NCBI GenBank assembly: GCA_026399515.1
Contig: JAPLQT010000050.1
Span: forward strand, 1 to 52,484
Direction of reading: 5' to 3'
DNA from: Pseudomonadota bacterium
GTDB taxonomy: Bacteria; Pseudomonadota; Gammaproteobacteria; Burkholderiales; Rhodocyclaceae
Length of the DNA stretch: 52,484 bases
The first letter of the stretch is position 1. Every line of letters starts with the position of its first letter. The translations under genes and the position numbers were made by a program. The notes beneath the pieces were generated by a model, which was given only the letters and a program-made list of their open reading frames with translations, made no database searches and was not told the origin of the DNA. Shown piece after piece: positions 1 to 8,266 of this stretch.

Positions 1-35
1 CGTCGAATCTTGCCCATCATTTCCATGGTGATCAC
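1..35 (-). CDS. istA: IS21-family transposase IstA, N-terminal fragment
   Basis: Only the first 11 to 12 codons are present. Reading on the minus strand from a GTG at 35, or the in-frame ATG at 26, gives MITMEMMGKIR. This matches the M(x)GKIRR opening typical of IstA proteins. An AGGAG ribosome site lies just upstream, at about 43-47. IstA is the DDE transposase of IS21 elements and works with the ATPase IstB. Too little is visible to judge integrity. Confidence 0.7.
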   Translation of the reverse strand, partial: MITMEMMGKIR

Positions 36-78
36 CCTTTTTCTCCTGCCCTAAAATTAGGCAGGACTAGTGGAACAC

Positions 79-134
79 CTGGGTCAATTTTCAGTCGGCA
101 TATCTCCTGTTACTGGGTCAGTTTTCGGTCAGCG
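79..134. repeat. Two subterminal repeats of the IS21-type end
   Basis: Two similar blocks lie in the same orientation at 79-100 (CCTGGGTCAATTTTCAGTC...) and 111-134 (TACTGGGTCAGTTTTCGGTC...). They share CTGGGTCA(A/G)TTTTC(A/G)GTC. Multiple repeats of this sort inside the ends are a known feature of IS21-family elements and are presumed transposase binding sites. Confidence 0.75.
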
Positions 135-140
135 TCTACA

Positions 141-340
141 GTAAACGGGGTTTGTGTGGTCTGGTCACCGCTTCCATCCAGTCCCACGACGATGCCGTAG
201 CCGATCAGTTGATTGCTGCGAACGCCCGCGATAGAGGCAAGATCTTTTATTCTCTCGGCCTGAACCGGCTGACTCAACACGATTGCACCGAGCATGCAAA
301 GGATCGCAAGCACCACATCAAACCTGTTCACGCTTTTCAT
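141..340 (-). pseudogene. flgI: Flagellar P-ring protein FlgI, 5' fragment cut by IS21 insertion
   Basis: FlgI builds the P ring around the flagellar rod in the periplasm and peptidoglycan. The fragment starts at ATG 340 with a signal peptide (cleavage expected after VQA, near residue 28). It continues with [13 protein letters not shown] and the family hallmark [15 protein letters not shown]...TPFT. After about 66 codons the reading frame enters the IS21 end and stops after nine foreign residues (VDADRKLTQ). Normal FlgI is about 370 residues, so over 80% is missing from this side. The rest may lie beyond the element. It is the last gene of the flgBCDEFGHI run, 11 bases after flgH. Confidence 0.9.
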
Positions 341-351
341 GATCTAATCAC

Positions 352-1026
352 TCAGAAAGGAAGGAAGCTCAAGAAGAAACGCCCGAGCCACCCCATCGCC
401 TGGGCCGAATCGATGAAACCATTGGCTTTGTATTCGATGCGCGCGTCTGCCACCTGGGTCGACTGCACGGTATTCGTCGACGTGATGGTGGTGGGATTGA
501 TCACCCCGGAGAAGCGTATGAACTCCTCACCTTCCTTGAGGCCGATCTGTTTCTCGCCCGACACCAGAAGATTGCCGTTACTGAGCACTTCGATCACAGT
601 CACTGTAATGGCGCTGGTGAAATCGTTGGCCGAAGTGTTTTGTCCTTTACCATCGAAATTGTTGCTATCTGAAGCAGATAGCGCAGTACCCTGTAGACCC
701 TTGAGAGGCAAGCCGGTCACGGTAGGCACCGATGCTTCGATACTCTGGGAACGTGAAGTCTTGTTCTCGGAGTTTTTCGAAGCCGAGGTCTTTTCGGCTA
801 TGTTGATCGTAATGGTATCGCCGATAAAACGTGCGCGACGATCTTCGAACAACGGTCGCATCGAGGCGATATTGTAGATGGCTCCATTGAGGGGTGCGGC
901 AACATTTCGCGGTTCCGGCCTTGCCGTCATCGGTTGGGCAACGCTGGTCGGCGGGGTAGTCGTGACGCAACCACCGAGGATCGCGCCGGCAGTGAGTGGC
1001 AACAAAATCCGCTGAACAATATTCAT
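352..1026 (-). CDS. flgH: Flagellar L-ring lipoprotein FlgH
   Basis: 224 residues, normal for FlgH, the outer-membrane L-ring subunit of the flagellar basal body. The N-terminus MNIVQRILLPLTAGAILGGC is a lipoprotein signal with lipobox LGGC (Cys20). The body carries family hallmarks such as LFEDRRAR, the GDTITINIAEKTSASK segment, and the C-terminal stretch around VQSTQVADARIEY ending in GWLGRFFLSFLPF. It is 11 bases downstream of flgG in the rod/ring operon. It should be exported by Sec, lipidated and assembled on top of the FlgI ring, which is broken here. Confidence 0.96.
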   Translation of the reverse strand: MNIVQRILLPLTAGAILGGCVTTTPPTSVAQPMTARPEPRNVAAPLNGAIYNIASMRPLFEDRRARFIGDTITINIAEKTSASKNSENKTSRSQSIEASVPTVTGLPLKGLQGTALSASDSNNFDGKGQNTSANDFTSAITVTVIEVLSNGNLLVSGEKQIGLKEGEEFIRFSGVINPTTITSTNTVQSTQVADARIEYKANGFIDSAQAMGWLGRFFLSFLPF

Positions 1027-1037
1027 GTTGATCTCTC

Positions 1038-1820
1038 TTACAACTGGCTCAACTTAGCCAGCATCTGATCTGAAGTGGTAATTGCTTTCGAGTTGATCTC
1101 GTAAGCACGCTGGGTCTGAATCATATTCACCAACTCCTCGGCAACGTTCACATTCGAGGTTTCGACATAACCCTGGTTAAGCAAGCCGGTACCATTGGTG
1201 CCCGGCGTATTGGGTGTAGGCGTGCCACTCGAGGCCGTTTCAACGAAGAGGTTCTCTCCGACGCTTTGCAGCCCGCCGGAGTTGACGAAGCCAGCCAGTT
1301 GGATGGTTCCGATTTGAGTCGGTGTCGTGGATCCCGCTTGTAGCACGCTGACCACGCCATCCCGTCCAATGGTGACGGAAGTGGCGTTGGCAGGTATGGT
1401 CAATGCCGGTGACAACGGATAACCGCTGGATGTGACCATCTGGCCGGTACCGTCTTTCTGGAAAGAACCATCACGGGTATAGGCGAGTGTGCCGTCGGGC
1501 ATCTGGATCTGGAAGAATCCCTGCCCGTTGATGGCCATATCGAGCGGGTTATTGGTCTGCGTGAGGCTGCCCTGAGTGAAGATTTTTTCCGTGGCGACCG
1601 GCCTCACGCCCGTGCCAAGCTGCAAGCCCGACGGTATCGCGGTCTGCTGAGATGATTGCGCGCCTGGCTGACGCAATGTCTGATAAAGCAGGTCTTCGAA
1701 AACCGCACGCGCCCGCTTGAAACCATTGGTGCTGACGTTGGCCAGGTTGTTGGAAATGACGTCGAGTTGCGTCTGCTGCGCATCGAGTCCGGTTTTGGCA
1801 ATCCATAGAGAGCGGATCAT
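1038..1820 (-). CDS. flgG: Flagellar distal rod protein FlgG
   Basis: 260 residues, the usual FlgG length. FlgG forms the distal rod of the flagellar drive shaft and is exported by the flagellar type III system. The N-terminus [20 protein letters not shown] followed by [26 protein letters not shown] is the rod-protein signature. The C-terminal [20 protein letters not shown] helix matches the rod/hook C-terminal domain. The gene sits 9 bases after flgF and 11 bases before flgH, so the three are almost certainly co-transcribed. Confidence 0.97.
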   Translation of the reverse strand: MIRSLWIAKTGLDAQQTQLDVISNNLANVSTNGFKRARAVFEDLLYQTLRQPGAQSSQQTAIPSGLQLGTGVRPVATEKIFTQGSLTQTNNPLDMAINGQGFFQIQMPDGTLAYTRDGSFQKDGTGQMVTSSGYPLSPALTIPANATSVTIGRDGVVSVLQAGSTTPTQIGTIQLAGFVNSGGLQSVGENLFVETASSGTPTPNTPGTNGTGLLNQGYVETSNVNVAEELVNMIQTQRAYEINSKAITTSDQMLAKLSQL

Positions 1821-1829
1821 TGGCTACTC

Positions 1830-2588
1830 CTAGAGGTTCGTGATGACCTGCGTTGCCGCACGGTCGTCGGCATCCGCGGTGGTGAGCGCCTTCATCTGCA
1901 TTTCGAAGTGGCGCGCCAGGGAAATCATGTTGACCATCTGCTCAACCGGATTGACATTGCTACCTTCGAGATAGCCGCCAGCCAACGTTACCTTCGGGTC
2001 ATTCTCGGGGACAGTGCCTCCTCGCACGCGAAACAGTCCATCGCCGCCCCGCTCGAGATTCGCCTCCGGCGGATTTACCAGCTTGATGCGTCCGATAGCG
2101 TTCACCGTGTTCTGCGCACCGGTCTCCGGGACGACCGATACGGTGCCATCATTGGCGATGGTCATCTTGACGTCGGGTGGTACCGTGATCGCACCTCCAT
2201 CGCCCTGCACCGGGACACCATTTCGCGTCTGTAGCACGCCATTGGCACTTAGCTCGAAGTTGCCGTTGCGCGTGTAAGCTTCGCTGCCGTCCGGCATGGC
2301 GAGCGCTATCCAGCCTTGCCCCTGCACCGCGACATCGAGGGAACGCCCGGTCATCTGCAGGGGACCAGGCGTGTAATTGGTGTGTGTGCTGGCATCGACC
2401 ACGAAAGCTCTGGTCGGCAGGGCGCTCGCGGGATTGCCGGCACCGGGAAGTACCTGGACTGCCCGCAGACGATGCTCTTCCGCGCGATAACCCGTTGAGG
2501 TGGCGTTCGCCAGGTTGTGCGCGACCGAAGCCTGGCGTCCCAGTGTCTGGGACGCCCCGCTCATCGCAGTGTAGATCAGGCGATCCAT
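1830..2588 (-). CDS. flgF: Flagellar proximal rod protein FlgF
   Basis: 252 residues. FlgF is a proximal rod subunit between FlgB/FlgC and FlgG. MDRLIYTAMSGASQTLGRQA, then HNLANATSTGYRAEEHRLRAV, is the FlgF-type rod N-terminus. NPVEQMVNMISLARHFEMQMKA near the C-terminus is the conserved rod C-terminal helix. It follows flgE by 26 bases and precedes flgG by 9. No oddities were seen. Confidence 0.96.
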   Translation of the reverse strand: MDRLIYTAMSGASQTLGRQASVAHNLANATSTGYRAEEHRLRAVQVLPGAGNPASALPTRAFVVDASTHTNYTPGPLQMTGRSLDVAVQGQGWIALAMPDGSEAYTRNGNFELSANGVLQTRNGVPVQGDGGAITVPPDVKMTIANDGTVSVVPETGAQNTVNAIGRIKLVNPPEANLERGGDGLFRVRGGTVPENDPKVTLAGGYLEGSNVNPVEQMVNMISLARHFEMQMKALTTADADDRAATQVITNL

Positions 2589-2614
2589 GCCAGCCTCAAT
2601 TCAGCCTTGATGGA

Positions 2615-4658
2615 TTAGCGTAGATTGACCAGCGTCTGCAAGACCTGGTCGATGGTCTTGATCGTTTGCGCGCTCGCCTGATAGGCGCGCTGCTGGGTGA
2701 TCATCGACACCAGTTCGGCCGTCAGGTCCACATTGGATTCCTCGACCGCGCCCGACTGGACCGTTCCCAGGCTGCCCGAGCCGGGCGTGCCAGGTATCGG
2801 CTGACCCGAGTCCGCCGTCTCTACCCATTGGTTGCCGCCCATGGACTGAAGGCCGTTCGGGTTGGTGAAAGTCGCCAGCACAATCTGACCCAGGTTACGC
2901 GATTTGCCGTTGGAATAATTGCCCTGCACGATGCCGTCGGCCGAGATGCTCAGGCCGGAGATCTTGCCTGAAGTGTAACCATCCTGTAAAAGTTGATTGA
3001 CGCCGAATCCGATACCATACTGAGTCGAGCCTTTCAGGTTCACCGCGAATATCAGCGGAGAGGTAGCGCCGGTGTTTAGACTGAAACTTTCCGTCATCGG
3101 CGAGGTTGTTATCAGTGCGCCATCCGGCTTGAACATCAAGGTGTCAACCTTCGCCGGGCCACCCGCCACCGTGCTCGGCAGCGCCCCGAATAGCGCAGTT
3201 GTAGTAGACAGTCCGGGGCTGGCCGCAGGGGCGGTAATTTTGACGGACGAGCCAACATTCACGGTGTTGGATTCGACCGTTGACGTCGAGAGCCGTACTA
3301 TTGATGAACGCTGTATTGATGGCATTGACCAGAGCCGTGGCGTTGGGATAGGCGCCTCCGCCGGGATCCGGTGGGATGGTCACAGTCACCAGCCCGGTGC
3401 CATCAACATCGATGTCGAATTGATCATTGGTGCCCGCCACGATATCCAAAGTGCTGGGCACCGCGCCCAGTACGCTGCTGCCCGTCACCGAACCCGGCGC
3501 CGGCGCCGCGATGTTGTCGATGGTCGAATACGTTTGCCAAGTGCCCGGTTGCCCGGTTTTCACGAAATACAGAGACAAGGTGTGCGGGTTCCCGAGGGAA
3601 TCGTAGATCGTCTGGGCCGTCGAAGCAGTAAAACTGTTGGTATCGGTGGAGCTGAAATTATCCACGCCGGCCGTTGCTACAGGCGGGTTGACCCCGGGCA
3701 GCCCCGGTGGCGGTTGCCAAGCAGAGGGGGTGTCGACTCCGGCGGTCCTGCCCGGTAAACCGGCAAACAGAATTTCGAAGCCGGTATTCACAGGAGGCCC
3801 TGCGGGACGGGGAGCCGCCGGGTCAAATGTCGGTTCCAATAACACCGTCGAGCCTTTGCCTTGAGCCCCAAAGGAACCGACGCTGCGGGAGGACACGACC
3901 AGTTGACCTGCGGTGTTTGCAGTCACGTCCACCGCCGTCGAGGTGGCAGACAATTTTGAATTGATGGCAAGCGTCATGGCGGTGGCAAGGTCGCCCACGG
4001 TCTGATAGGTGGCCGCAGGCAAGGTAACGGTATAGGGCCCCAAGCCATCGACGGTGATATCGAAGGAGTCGTCGATACCTGTTGAGATGGTCAGAGGAAT
4101 AGGCCCGGGTGCGATACCGCCGGCGGTCTGGCCATGGGTCATTGCCGCGGGCGGTATGGCGCGCGCATCCAGATTGGTCTGGATTTGACTGAGCTTGGTT
4201 GCCACCGGCGGAATCGGCGCATTGTTCATTTGGAGGGGAACATAATTGCCGGGCACGATGACGCCGGTGACGGGATCGGCCGCGAACCCCGTGAGCTGTT
4301 TGCCTCCGCTATTCACGATGAAACCGGCCTTATCGAGCAGAAACTGTCCGGTACGGGTATACGAAACGGTCCCGTTGGTATTCAAGCGGAACATGCCCCC
4401 GCCATTGATGGCGATATCCAGCGGATTGCCGCTGGTGGTGATGTTGCCCTGGGAGAATTGCTGGGCGACCTTGGAAATAGACACGCCGATACCCACCTGA
4501 CTGGATCCGCCTCCCGTCAATGAGGTCGCGTATACGTCGGCGAACTGGGCCGCGGACGACTTGAATCCGACAGTACCGCCGTTCGCGATGTTGTTGCCGA
4601 TCGCCTCAAGCGCCTTGGAGGCACCGTTCAATCCGCTTAAAGCTTGTGCGAAACCCAT
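2615..4658 (-). pseudogene. flgE: Flagellar hook protein FlgE, reading frame broken by one frameshift
   Basis: FlgE polymerises into the flagellar hook. From ATG 4658 (MGFAQALSGLNGASKALEAI) the frame is good to about residue 461 (position ~3278), then turns into nonsense. A second frame carries the true C-terminus to 2615, ending with ELVSMITQQRAYQASAQTI and VLQTLVNLR. The whole interval is 2044 bases, one more than a multiple of three, so one base is extra or two are missing around 3270-3300. If repaired the protein would have about 681 residues, long for FlgE. The extra length comes from two copies of a flagellin-hook IN-like motif (DDSFDITVDGLGPYTVTLP near 206 and NDQFDIDVDGTGLVTVTIP near 411). 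It may be a true pseudogene or a sequencing error. Confidence 0.88.
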
Positions 4659-4702
4659 ATCTCTTCTCCCGTATTAATCTTCGACCTAAGCTGCATTTCT
4701 GC

Positions 4703-5398
4703 TCAAAGAATTTCCCTAACATCCGTCATTTTGAAAGCCCCCAGGGTTCCGACATTCAGGCTCACTCCCTGGCTGCTGCTCATGATGCTGGTGACCATGC
4801 CAATTTGCAGGGCGGTCGTATCCACCTTGTCGGCGCCGCGCGTGGCGGCTACCTTGAAGGTGTATGCACCATCGGCCGCGACGGCCCCGCTGTCGGACTT
4901 GCCATCCCACTGGAAGGTGTGAGTACCCGCATCCATTCCCTTCAGCTGGATGGTCCTGACCGCTAACCCATTAGCATCGCTGATGGTGATCGTTCCGTTA
5001 TCTATCGGTCCTGCAAGATCATAGCCGGCAAATGCAGCGCCATCGGCAACCTTCAACGCCAAGCCGGTACCCGGCACCAGCACTCCTTTTCCGACCAATG
5101 AAGCGGCTTGCATCGTTTGGCTCTGGGAGGTATTGCTCATCATCGCTTGCAATGTGGTATTGAGTTTTTCTATGCCGTTGACCGTGCTGATCTGCGCCAT
5201 CTGCGAAGTCATCTGGGCGTTGTCCAGCGGGTTGAGCGGATCCTGGTTCTTGAGCTGGGTGACCAACAACTTCAGGAAGCGGTCCTCCGTCTCAGTGGTT
5301 TGCTTGGTACTGGCCGTAGTAGTAGTACCGGTCTTGGAATTCAGCGCAGCGTAGGTGGCGCTGGCCGGGTTCGTGTCGGTGGCGGTCGTAGTGCTCAT
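4703..5398 (-). CDS. flgD: Flagellar hook-capping (scaffold) protein FlgD
   Basis: 231 residues. FlgD caps the growing hook so FlgE can add beneath it. The FlgD N-terminal signature is present (ETEDRFLKLLVTQLKNQDP, then LNPLDNAQMTSQMAQISTVNGIEKLN, residues ~35-80). It is followed by the FlgD Ig/tudor-like part (VADGAAFAGYDLAGP... HTFQWDGKSDSG). It lies 44 bases upstream of flgE and 23 bases after flgC in the operon. The N-terminal 30 residues are Thr/Ser/Ala rich, common for type III export signals. Confidence 0.96.
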   Translation of the reverse strand: MSTTTATDTNPASATYAALNSKTGTTTTASTKQTTETEDRFLKLLVTQLKNQDPLNPLDNAQMTSQMAQISTVNGIEKLNTTLQAMMSNTSQSQTMQAASLVGKGVLVPGTGLALKVADGAAFAGYDLAGPIDNGTITISDANGLAVRTIQLKGMDAGTHTFQWDGKSDSGAVAADGAYTFKVAATRGADKVDTTALQIGMVTSIMSSSQGVSLNVGTLGAFKMTDVREIL

Positions 5399-5421
5399 AT
5401 CCGTTTCCTTTGTGCGACGAA

Positions 5422-5826
5422 TTACTGGCCGATGGCCAGGGTTTTAAGCAACAAGGTCTTGGAGGTATTCATCACCTCGGCATTGGTCTGGTAAGAGCGC
5501 GAAGCGGAAATCATATTGACCATTTCTTCGACCGGATTGACGTTCGGCATGGATACATAGCCTTGCTCGTTGGCAAAAGGGCTGCTCGGCTCGTAGTTGA
5601 GGCGCAGAGGAGCGGCGCTTTCCACGACTTGCGTTACCCGGACGCCTTGCCCTCCTTCGCTACCGACGGGAGTGGCGGCGAAAACCACTTGCTTGGCGCG
5701 ATAGGGTAGTCCATTGGAACCGGCAACGCTGTCGGCGTTGGCCAGATTGCTGGCCACCGCATTCAGTCGTGCCGACTGGGCGCTGAGGGCGGACCCGGCG
5801 ATGTTGAAGACGTTAAACACGCTCAT
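5422..5826 (-). CDS. flgC: Flagellar proximal rod protein FlgC
   Basis: 134 residues, normal for Flg[22 protein letters not shown], then [27 protein letters not shown], is the FlgC N-terminus. The C-terminus holds [20 protein letters not shown] and the helix ending [10 protein letters not shown]. FlgC joins FlgB and FlgF in the proximal rod. It is 10 bases downstream of flgB. Confidence 0.97.
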   Translation of the reverse strand: MSVFNVFNIAGSALSAQSARLNAVASNLANADSVAGSNGLPYRAKQVVFAATPVGSEGGQGVRVTQVVESAAPLRLNYEPSSPFANEQGYVSMPNVNPVEEMVNMISASRSYQTNAEVMNTSKTLLLKTLAIGQ

Positions 5827-5836
5827 GGCTGGTTCC

Positions 5837-6241
5837 TCATGGGCTCAGGGCGTTGGCAAGTGTCTTGAAGCGGCCATTGACAAAGGTCAGCATGGCTTCC
5901 ATCTGGATGGCGTTTTCAGCAAATGCAGCACGTTCCACATCCATGCTGACCGTATTGCCGTCCACGCTCGATTGCTGCTCGGTACGATATTGCACTGCCG
6001 CGCCGAAGCGATTGGCGCCTGCCGCCGGCATATGCCGCTCGGCCGTCTGCGTCAGCCCCAGGGCGCCGCCTTGGGAATTGCCCAGCGCGCCAGCCAAAGC
6101 CGCCTTAAAATCGATGTCGCGCGCCTTGTAATGCGGGGTATCGGCATTGGCAATGTTCGACGCAAGCAATTCCTGGCGGTACGCGCGCAGGTTTAGCGCC
6201 GTCTGGCTGAAACTCAACTCCTGGTCGATGCGGTTGATCAT
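5837..6241 (-). CDS. flgB: Flagellar proximal rod protein FlgB
   Basis: 134 residues from ATG 6241 ([20 protein letters not shown]). A longer in-frame reading back to 6370 exists, but its extra 43 residues do not look like FlgB. They would also cover the sigma54 promoter at 6275-6291, so the ATG at 6241 is preferred. [22 protein letters not shown] is the rod signature, and the C-terminus ends in a helix ([18 protein letters not shown]). FlgB is the first gene of the flgBCDEFGHI operon. Confidence 0.96.
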   Translation of the reverse strand: MINRIDQELSFSQTALNLRAYRQELLASNIANADTPHYKARDIDFKAALAGALGNSQGGALGLTQTAERHMPAAGANRFGAAVQYRTEQQSSVDGNTVSMDVERAAFAENAIQMEAMLTFVNGRFKTLANALSP

Positions 6242-6274
6242 ATTTTTCTCAAGTTTCTTATTCGTCTGTCGATA

Positions 6275-6291
6275 TGCATCATTCGTGCCAA
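6275..6291 (-). promoter_or_regulatory. Sigma54 (RpoN) promoter for the flgB operon
   Basis: On the minus strand the site reads TTGGCACGAATGATGCA. It matches the sigma54 consensus YTGGCACGrNNNTTGCW except for one base (ATGC instead of TTGC). The GG and GC doublets have the required spacing. Transcription would start about 12 bases past the GC, near 6262-6265, shortly before the flgB start at 6241. Confidence 0.85.
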
Positions 6292-6385
6292 TGTAATCAA
6301 ACCACGATCGAAAGCTGTCAATGCGCTGACGCATCACTCCAGACGGGTTTCCGGCCAGCCCCGCCGGCAAGTGATTACCGCCTTA

Positions 6386-6398
6386 GGCAATTTTTGCC
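6386..6398. promoter_or_regulatory. Palindrome GGCAATTTTTGCC in the flgB-flgA divergent region
   Basis: Five-base arms GGCAA/TTGCC surround TTT. It lies between the divergent flgB and flgA genes (the whole gap is 6242-6472). It differs by one base from the core of the palindrome in front of flhB (16392-16410). It could be an operator shared by flagellar operons, but the bound protein is unknown. Confidence 0.4.
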
Positions 6399-6472
6399 GT
6401 ATCGGAACATCGATTCCGGCCGCCGCTTATTTCTCACTTGCCAGAGCACGTCCGGCATGATTGAATCGCGCC

Positions 6473-7171
6473 ATGTCGAGATACGCATTACTTCGCCGGT
6501 TAATCCCACTACTATTGCTGTCAATGCCGTTGTCTGTCGCCGCTCGACAGGAAACCGGGCCTATCAAGAAAGCGGTCGAGGACTTCCTTCAAATACAGAC
6601 CAAAGGATTGCCGGGGCAAGTAAGCTTCACGATCGGCAACATTGATTCCCAAAACAACCTGGCTCCCTGCCCCGCCTTGGATGTCTCCATGCCGCCCGGC
6701 GCTCGTGCCTGGGGCAATACCAACGTCAATGTGCGTTGCCAGGTGGAAAACGGTTGGAGCATTTTTGTGTCGGTTCGGATTCGCATCATCGGCGAATACC
6801 TGGTGACAACTCGACCATTGAGCCAGGGCCAAGTCGTGGTCGAGACGGATTTGGCAAAAAGTCGCGGCGACCTGGCCAGCCTTCCAACCGGCATCGTCAC
6901 CGAAATTGCCCAGGCGGTAGGAAAGAGCATGGCCGTGTCGATTTCGTCTGGACAACCTTTGCGCAACGATTTGCTCAAGCAAGCCCTGGTGGTTCAACAG
7001 GGACAGAGCGTAAAAGTGTTGTCGAAAGGTCCCGGGTTTCAGGTGACCGGCGGCGATGGCCGTGCCCTGAATAATGCCATCGATGGCCAAGTGGTGCAGG
7101 TCAGGATAGGAAATGGTCACATCGTCAGTGGCATTGCACGTCCCGGAGGTCTGGTGGAAGTGAGTTATTGA
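6473..7171 (+). CDS. flgA: Flagellar P-ring assembly chaperone FlgA
   Basis: 232 residues from ATG 6473; a TTG at 6461 would add four. FlgA is a periplasmic chaperone that helps FlgI form the P ring. It has a signal peptide (RRLIPLLLLSMPLSVAA), then KKAVEDFLQIQTKGLPG and an SAF-like domain with RPLSQGQVVVETDLAKSRGDL. The C-terminal beta clip domain ends VQVRIGNGHIVSGIARPGG. It is divergent from flgB and upstream of flgM. Its client FlgI is interrupted in this genome. Confidence 0.95.
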   Translation: MSRYALLRRLIPLLLLSMPLSVAARQETGPIKKAVEDFLQIQTKGLPGQVSFTIGNIDSQNNLAPCPALDVSMPPGARAWGNTNVNVRCQVENGWSIFVSVRIRIIGEYLVTTRPLSQGQVVVETDLAKSRGDLASLPTGIVTEIAQAVGKSMAVSISSGQPLRNDLLKQALVVQQGQSVKVLSKGPGFQVTGGDGRALNNAIDGQVVQVRIGNGHIVSGIARPGGLVEVSY

Positions 7172-7322
7172 TTGAGCCTAACCCCGGAGCAGGGAAACCC
7201 ACTTATTGCGCTCGGGCTGGAAAGCCGTAGCGAAGCAAGCCGGCATTGCTGGCGAATCAAGGCGGCGACTCGCACCAATGCACACCAACGCATTTTTCCA
7301 GGGAAATCGGATAGAATCGAAC

Positions 7323-7349
7323 TCAAGTTTTTCCCTCTCTGGCCGTTAG
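7323..7349 (+). promoter_or_regulatory. Sigma28 (FliA) promoter for flgM-flgN
   Basis: TCAAGTTT (7323-7330), an 11-base spacer, then GCCGTTAG (7342-7349). This closely matches the sigma28 consensus TAAAGTTT-N11-GCCGATAA. It lies 36 bases before the flgM start, as expected for a class 3 flagellar promoter, and lets FliA control its own anti-sigma factor. Confidence 0.85.
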
Positions 7350-7384
7350 CCTACATAGAAGTCCCGTGTGGAAAGGATTGCAGC

Positions 7385-7693
7385 GTGAAGATCGAAGGCA
7401 CACCGAATACGCCAAAGGGCCTGGTCTCAAGGGCTGGGAAGGGTGCGGCCAAGCCGGAAGCCGGTTCCGGGGCGGCGGCGACGGCGCCGCAGGTGGAATT
7501 GTCCTCCCTTTCAACCAGGATTCAGGAAATCGAAAGCAGTATCGCCAGTTCTCCCGTGATAAATAGCGAGCGGGTGGCTGAAATCCGCCAGGCGATCGCT
7601 CAAGGCAACTTCAAGATCGACGCCAGCAAGATCGCCGATGGCTTGATCAATAGCGTGCGCCAGATGCTGGCCGCAAAGAATCAACAGCCTTAA
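7385..7693 (+). CDS. flgM: Anti-sigma28 factor FlgM
   Basis: 102 residues from GTG 7385, with a GGAAAGGA ribosome site upstream. FlgM binds FliA (sigma28) and is secreted once the hook-basal body is complete, releasing late flagellar transcription. The N-terminus (VKIEGTPNTPKGLVSRAGKG) is flexible. The C-terminal half has the FlgM fold signature SERVAEIRQAIAQGNFKIDA followed by KIADGLINSVRQMLA. An upstream in-frame extension to 7172 is not used: it has no ribosome site or family similarity and covers the sigma28 promoter. Confidence 0.93.
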   Translation: MKIEGTPNTPKGLVSRAGKGAAKPEAGSGAAATAPQVELSSLSTRIQEIESSIASSPVINSERVAEIRQAIAQGNFKIDASKIADGLINSVRQMLAAKNQQP

Positions 7694-7744
7694 GCAGCAC
7701 GCTTTTCGCTCTAGCCCTTCGGGATAGCCTCAGCAGGCGGCGCC

Positions 7745-8221
7745 ATCGTTCAGCCAGCATACCCTCCCAGCAATAGTCTGAAAGACGAACTCGCCGCATT
7801 ACGCGAGTTTACGGCCATTCTCCAGCAGGAGCAGCAAGCGCTGGTGGCAGGCGATATCGACAAACTGATACCCGTCATTGAAGAAAAGACCAGCCTCGCC
7901 GCCAGCTTGAATCGGTTCGCCGAACAGCGCCAGCGCCTGATTAGCGCAGCCGGGATGCCCAATGACCGATCCGGACTGGAAGCCTGGTTGGCCACCCAAC
8001 GGTTGGGCGCCAAGGACCGTGCCGACTGGAAGAAGCTGCTGACGCTGACCGGCGAAGCTCAAGCCCTGAATGAGATCAATGGCAAACTTATTGCCATGCG
8101 CATGCAGCACAATCAGCAGGCCCTCAATGTGCTGCTCTCGGCGGCAAATCAGGCAACGCTGTATGGCCCCGATGGGCAAACCAAGTCCACCGGCGGCGGC
8201 CACCTATTTGGCAAGGCTTGA
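7745..8221 (+). CDS. flgN: Flagellar export chaperone FlgN, no canonical start codon
   Basis: The C-terminal 125 residues (from GTG 7844) look like FlgN, the chaperone for hook-filament junction proteins FlgK and FlgL. They include VIEEKTSLAASLNRFAEQRQ, then LLTLTGEAQALNEINGKLI. Homologs extend about 30 residues further upstream, and the matching sequence is present in frame here (SLKDELAALREFTAILQQEQ). Between the in-frame stop at 7712 and 7844 there is no ATG, GTG or TTG. The start could be ATC at 7745 or CTG at 7778, or a start codon was lost or misread. It should be co-transcribed with flgM, 51 bases upstream. Confidence 0.75.
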   Translation: MVQPAYPPSNSLKDELAALREFTAILQQEQQALVAGDIDKLIPVIEEKTSLAASLNRFAEQRQRLISAAGMPNDRSGLEAWLATQRLGAKDRADWKKLLTLTGEAQALNEINGKLIAMRMQHNQQALNVLLSAANQATLYGPDGQTKSTGGGHLFGKA

Positions 8222-8266
8222 GGAACATCCCACCGCGGAACCATGCCGACGGCAATGCGAATCCGG

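Larger units (their letters stand above)
1..140 (-). mobile_element. IS21-family insertion sequence, left end (partial)
   Basis: The element runs off the window start and ends at position 140, where the minus strand begins TGTAGACGCTGACCG. It opens with TG, as IS21-family ends do. Just inside the end lie two imperfect copies of a CTGGGTCA-rich repeat, and then a ribosome site and the start of a transposase reading away from the end. The flagellar gene flgI is open up to exactly position 141 and continues into element sequence, so this is an insertion. The right end, istB and the target duplication lie outside the window. Confidence 0.85.

Noticed and set aside
6242-6370. Longer FlgB starting at 6370.
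   Set aside because: The extra 43 residues do not match FlgB N-termini and cover the sigma54 promoter.
7172-7384. In-frame extension of FlgM upstream of its GTG start.
   Set aside because: It has no ribosome site, does not resemble FlgM and covers the sigma28 promoter at 7323-7349.
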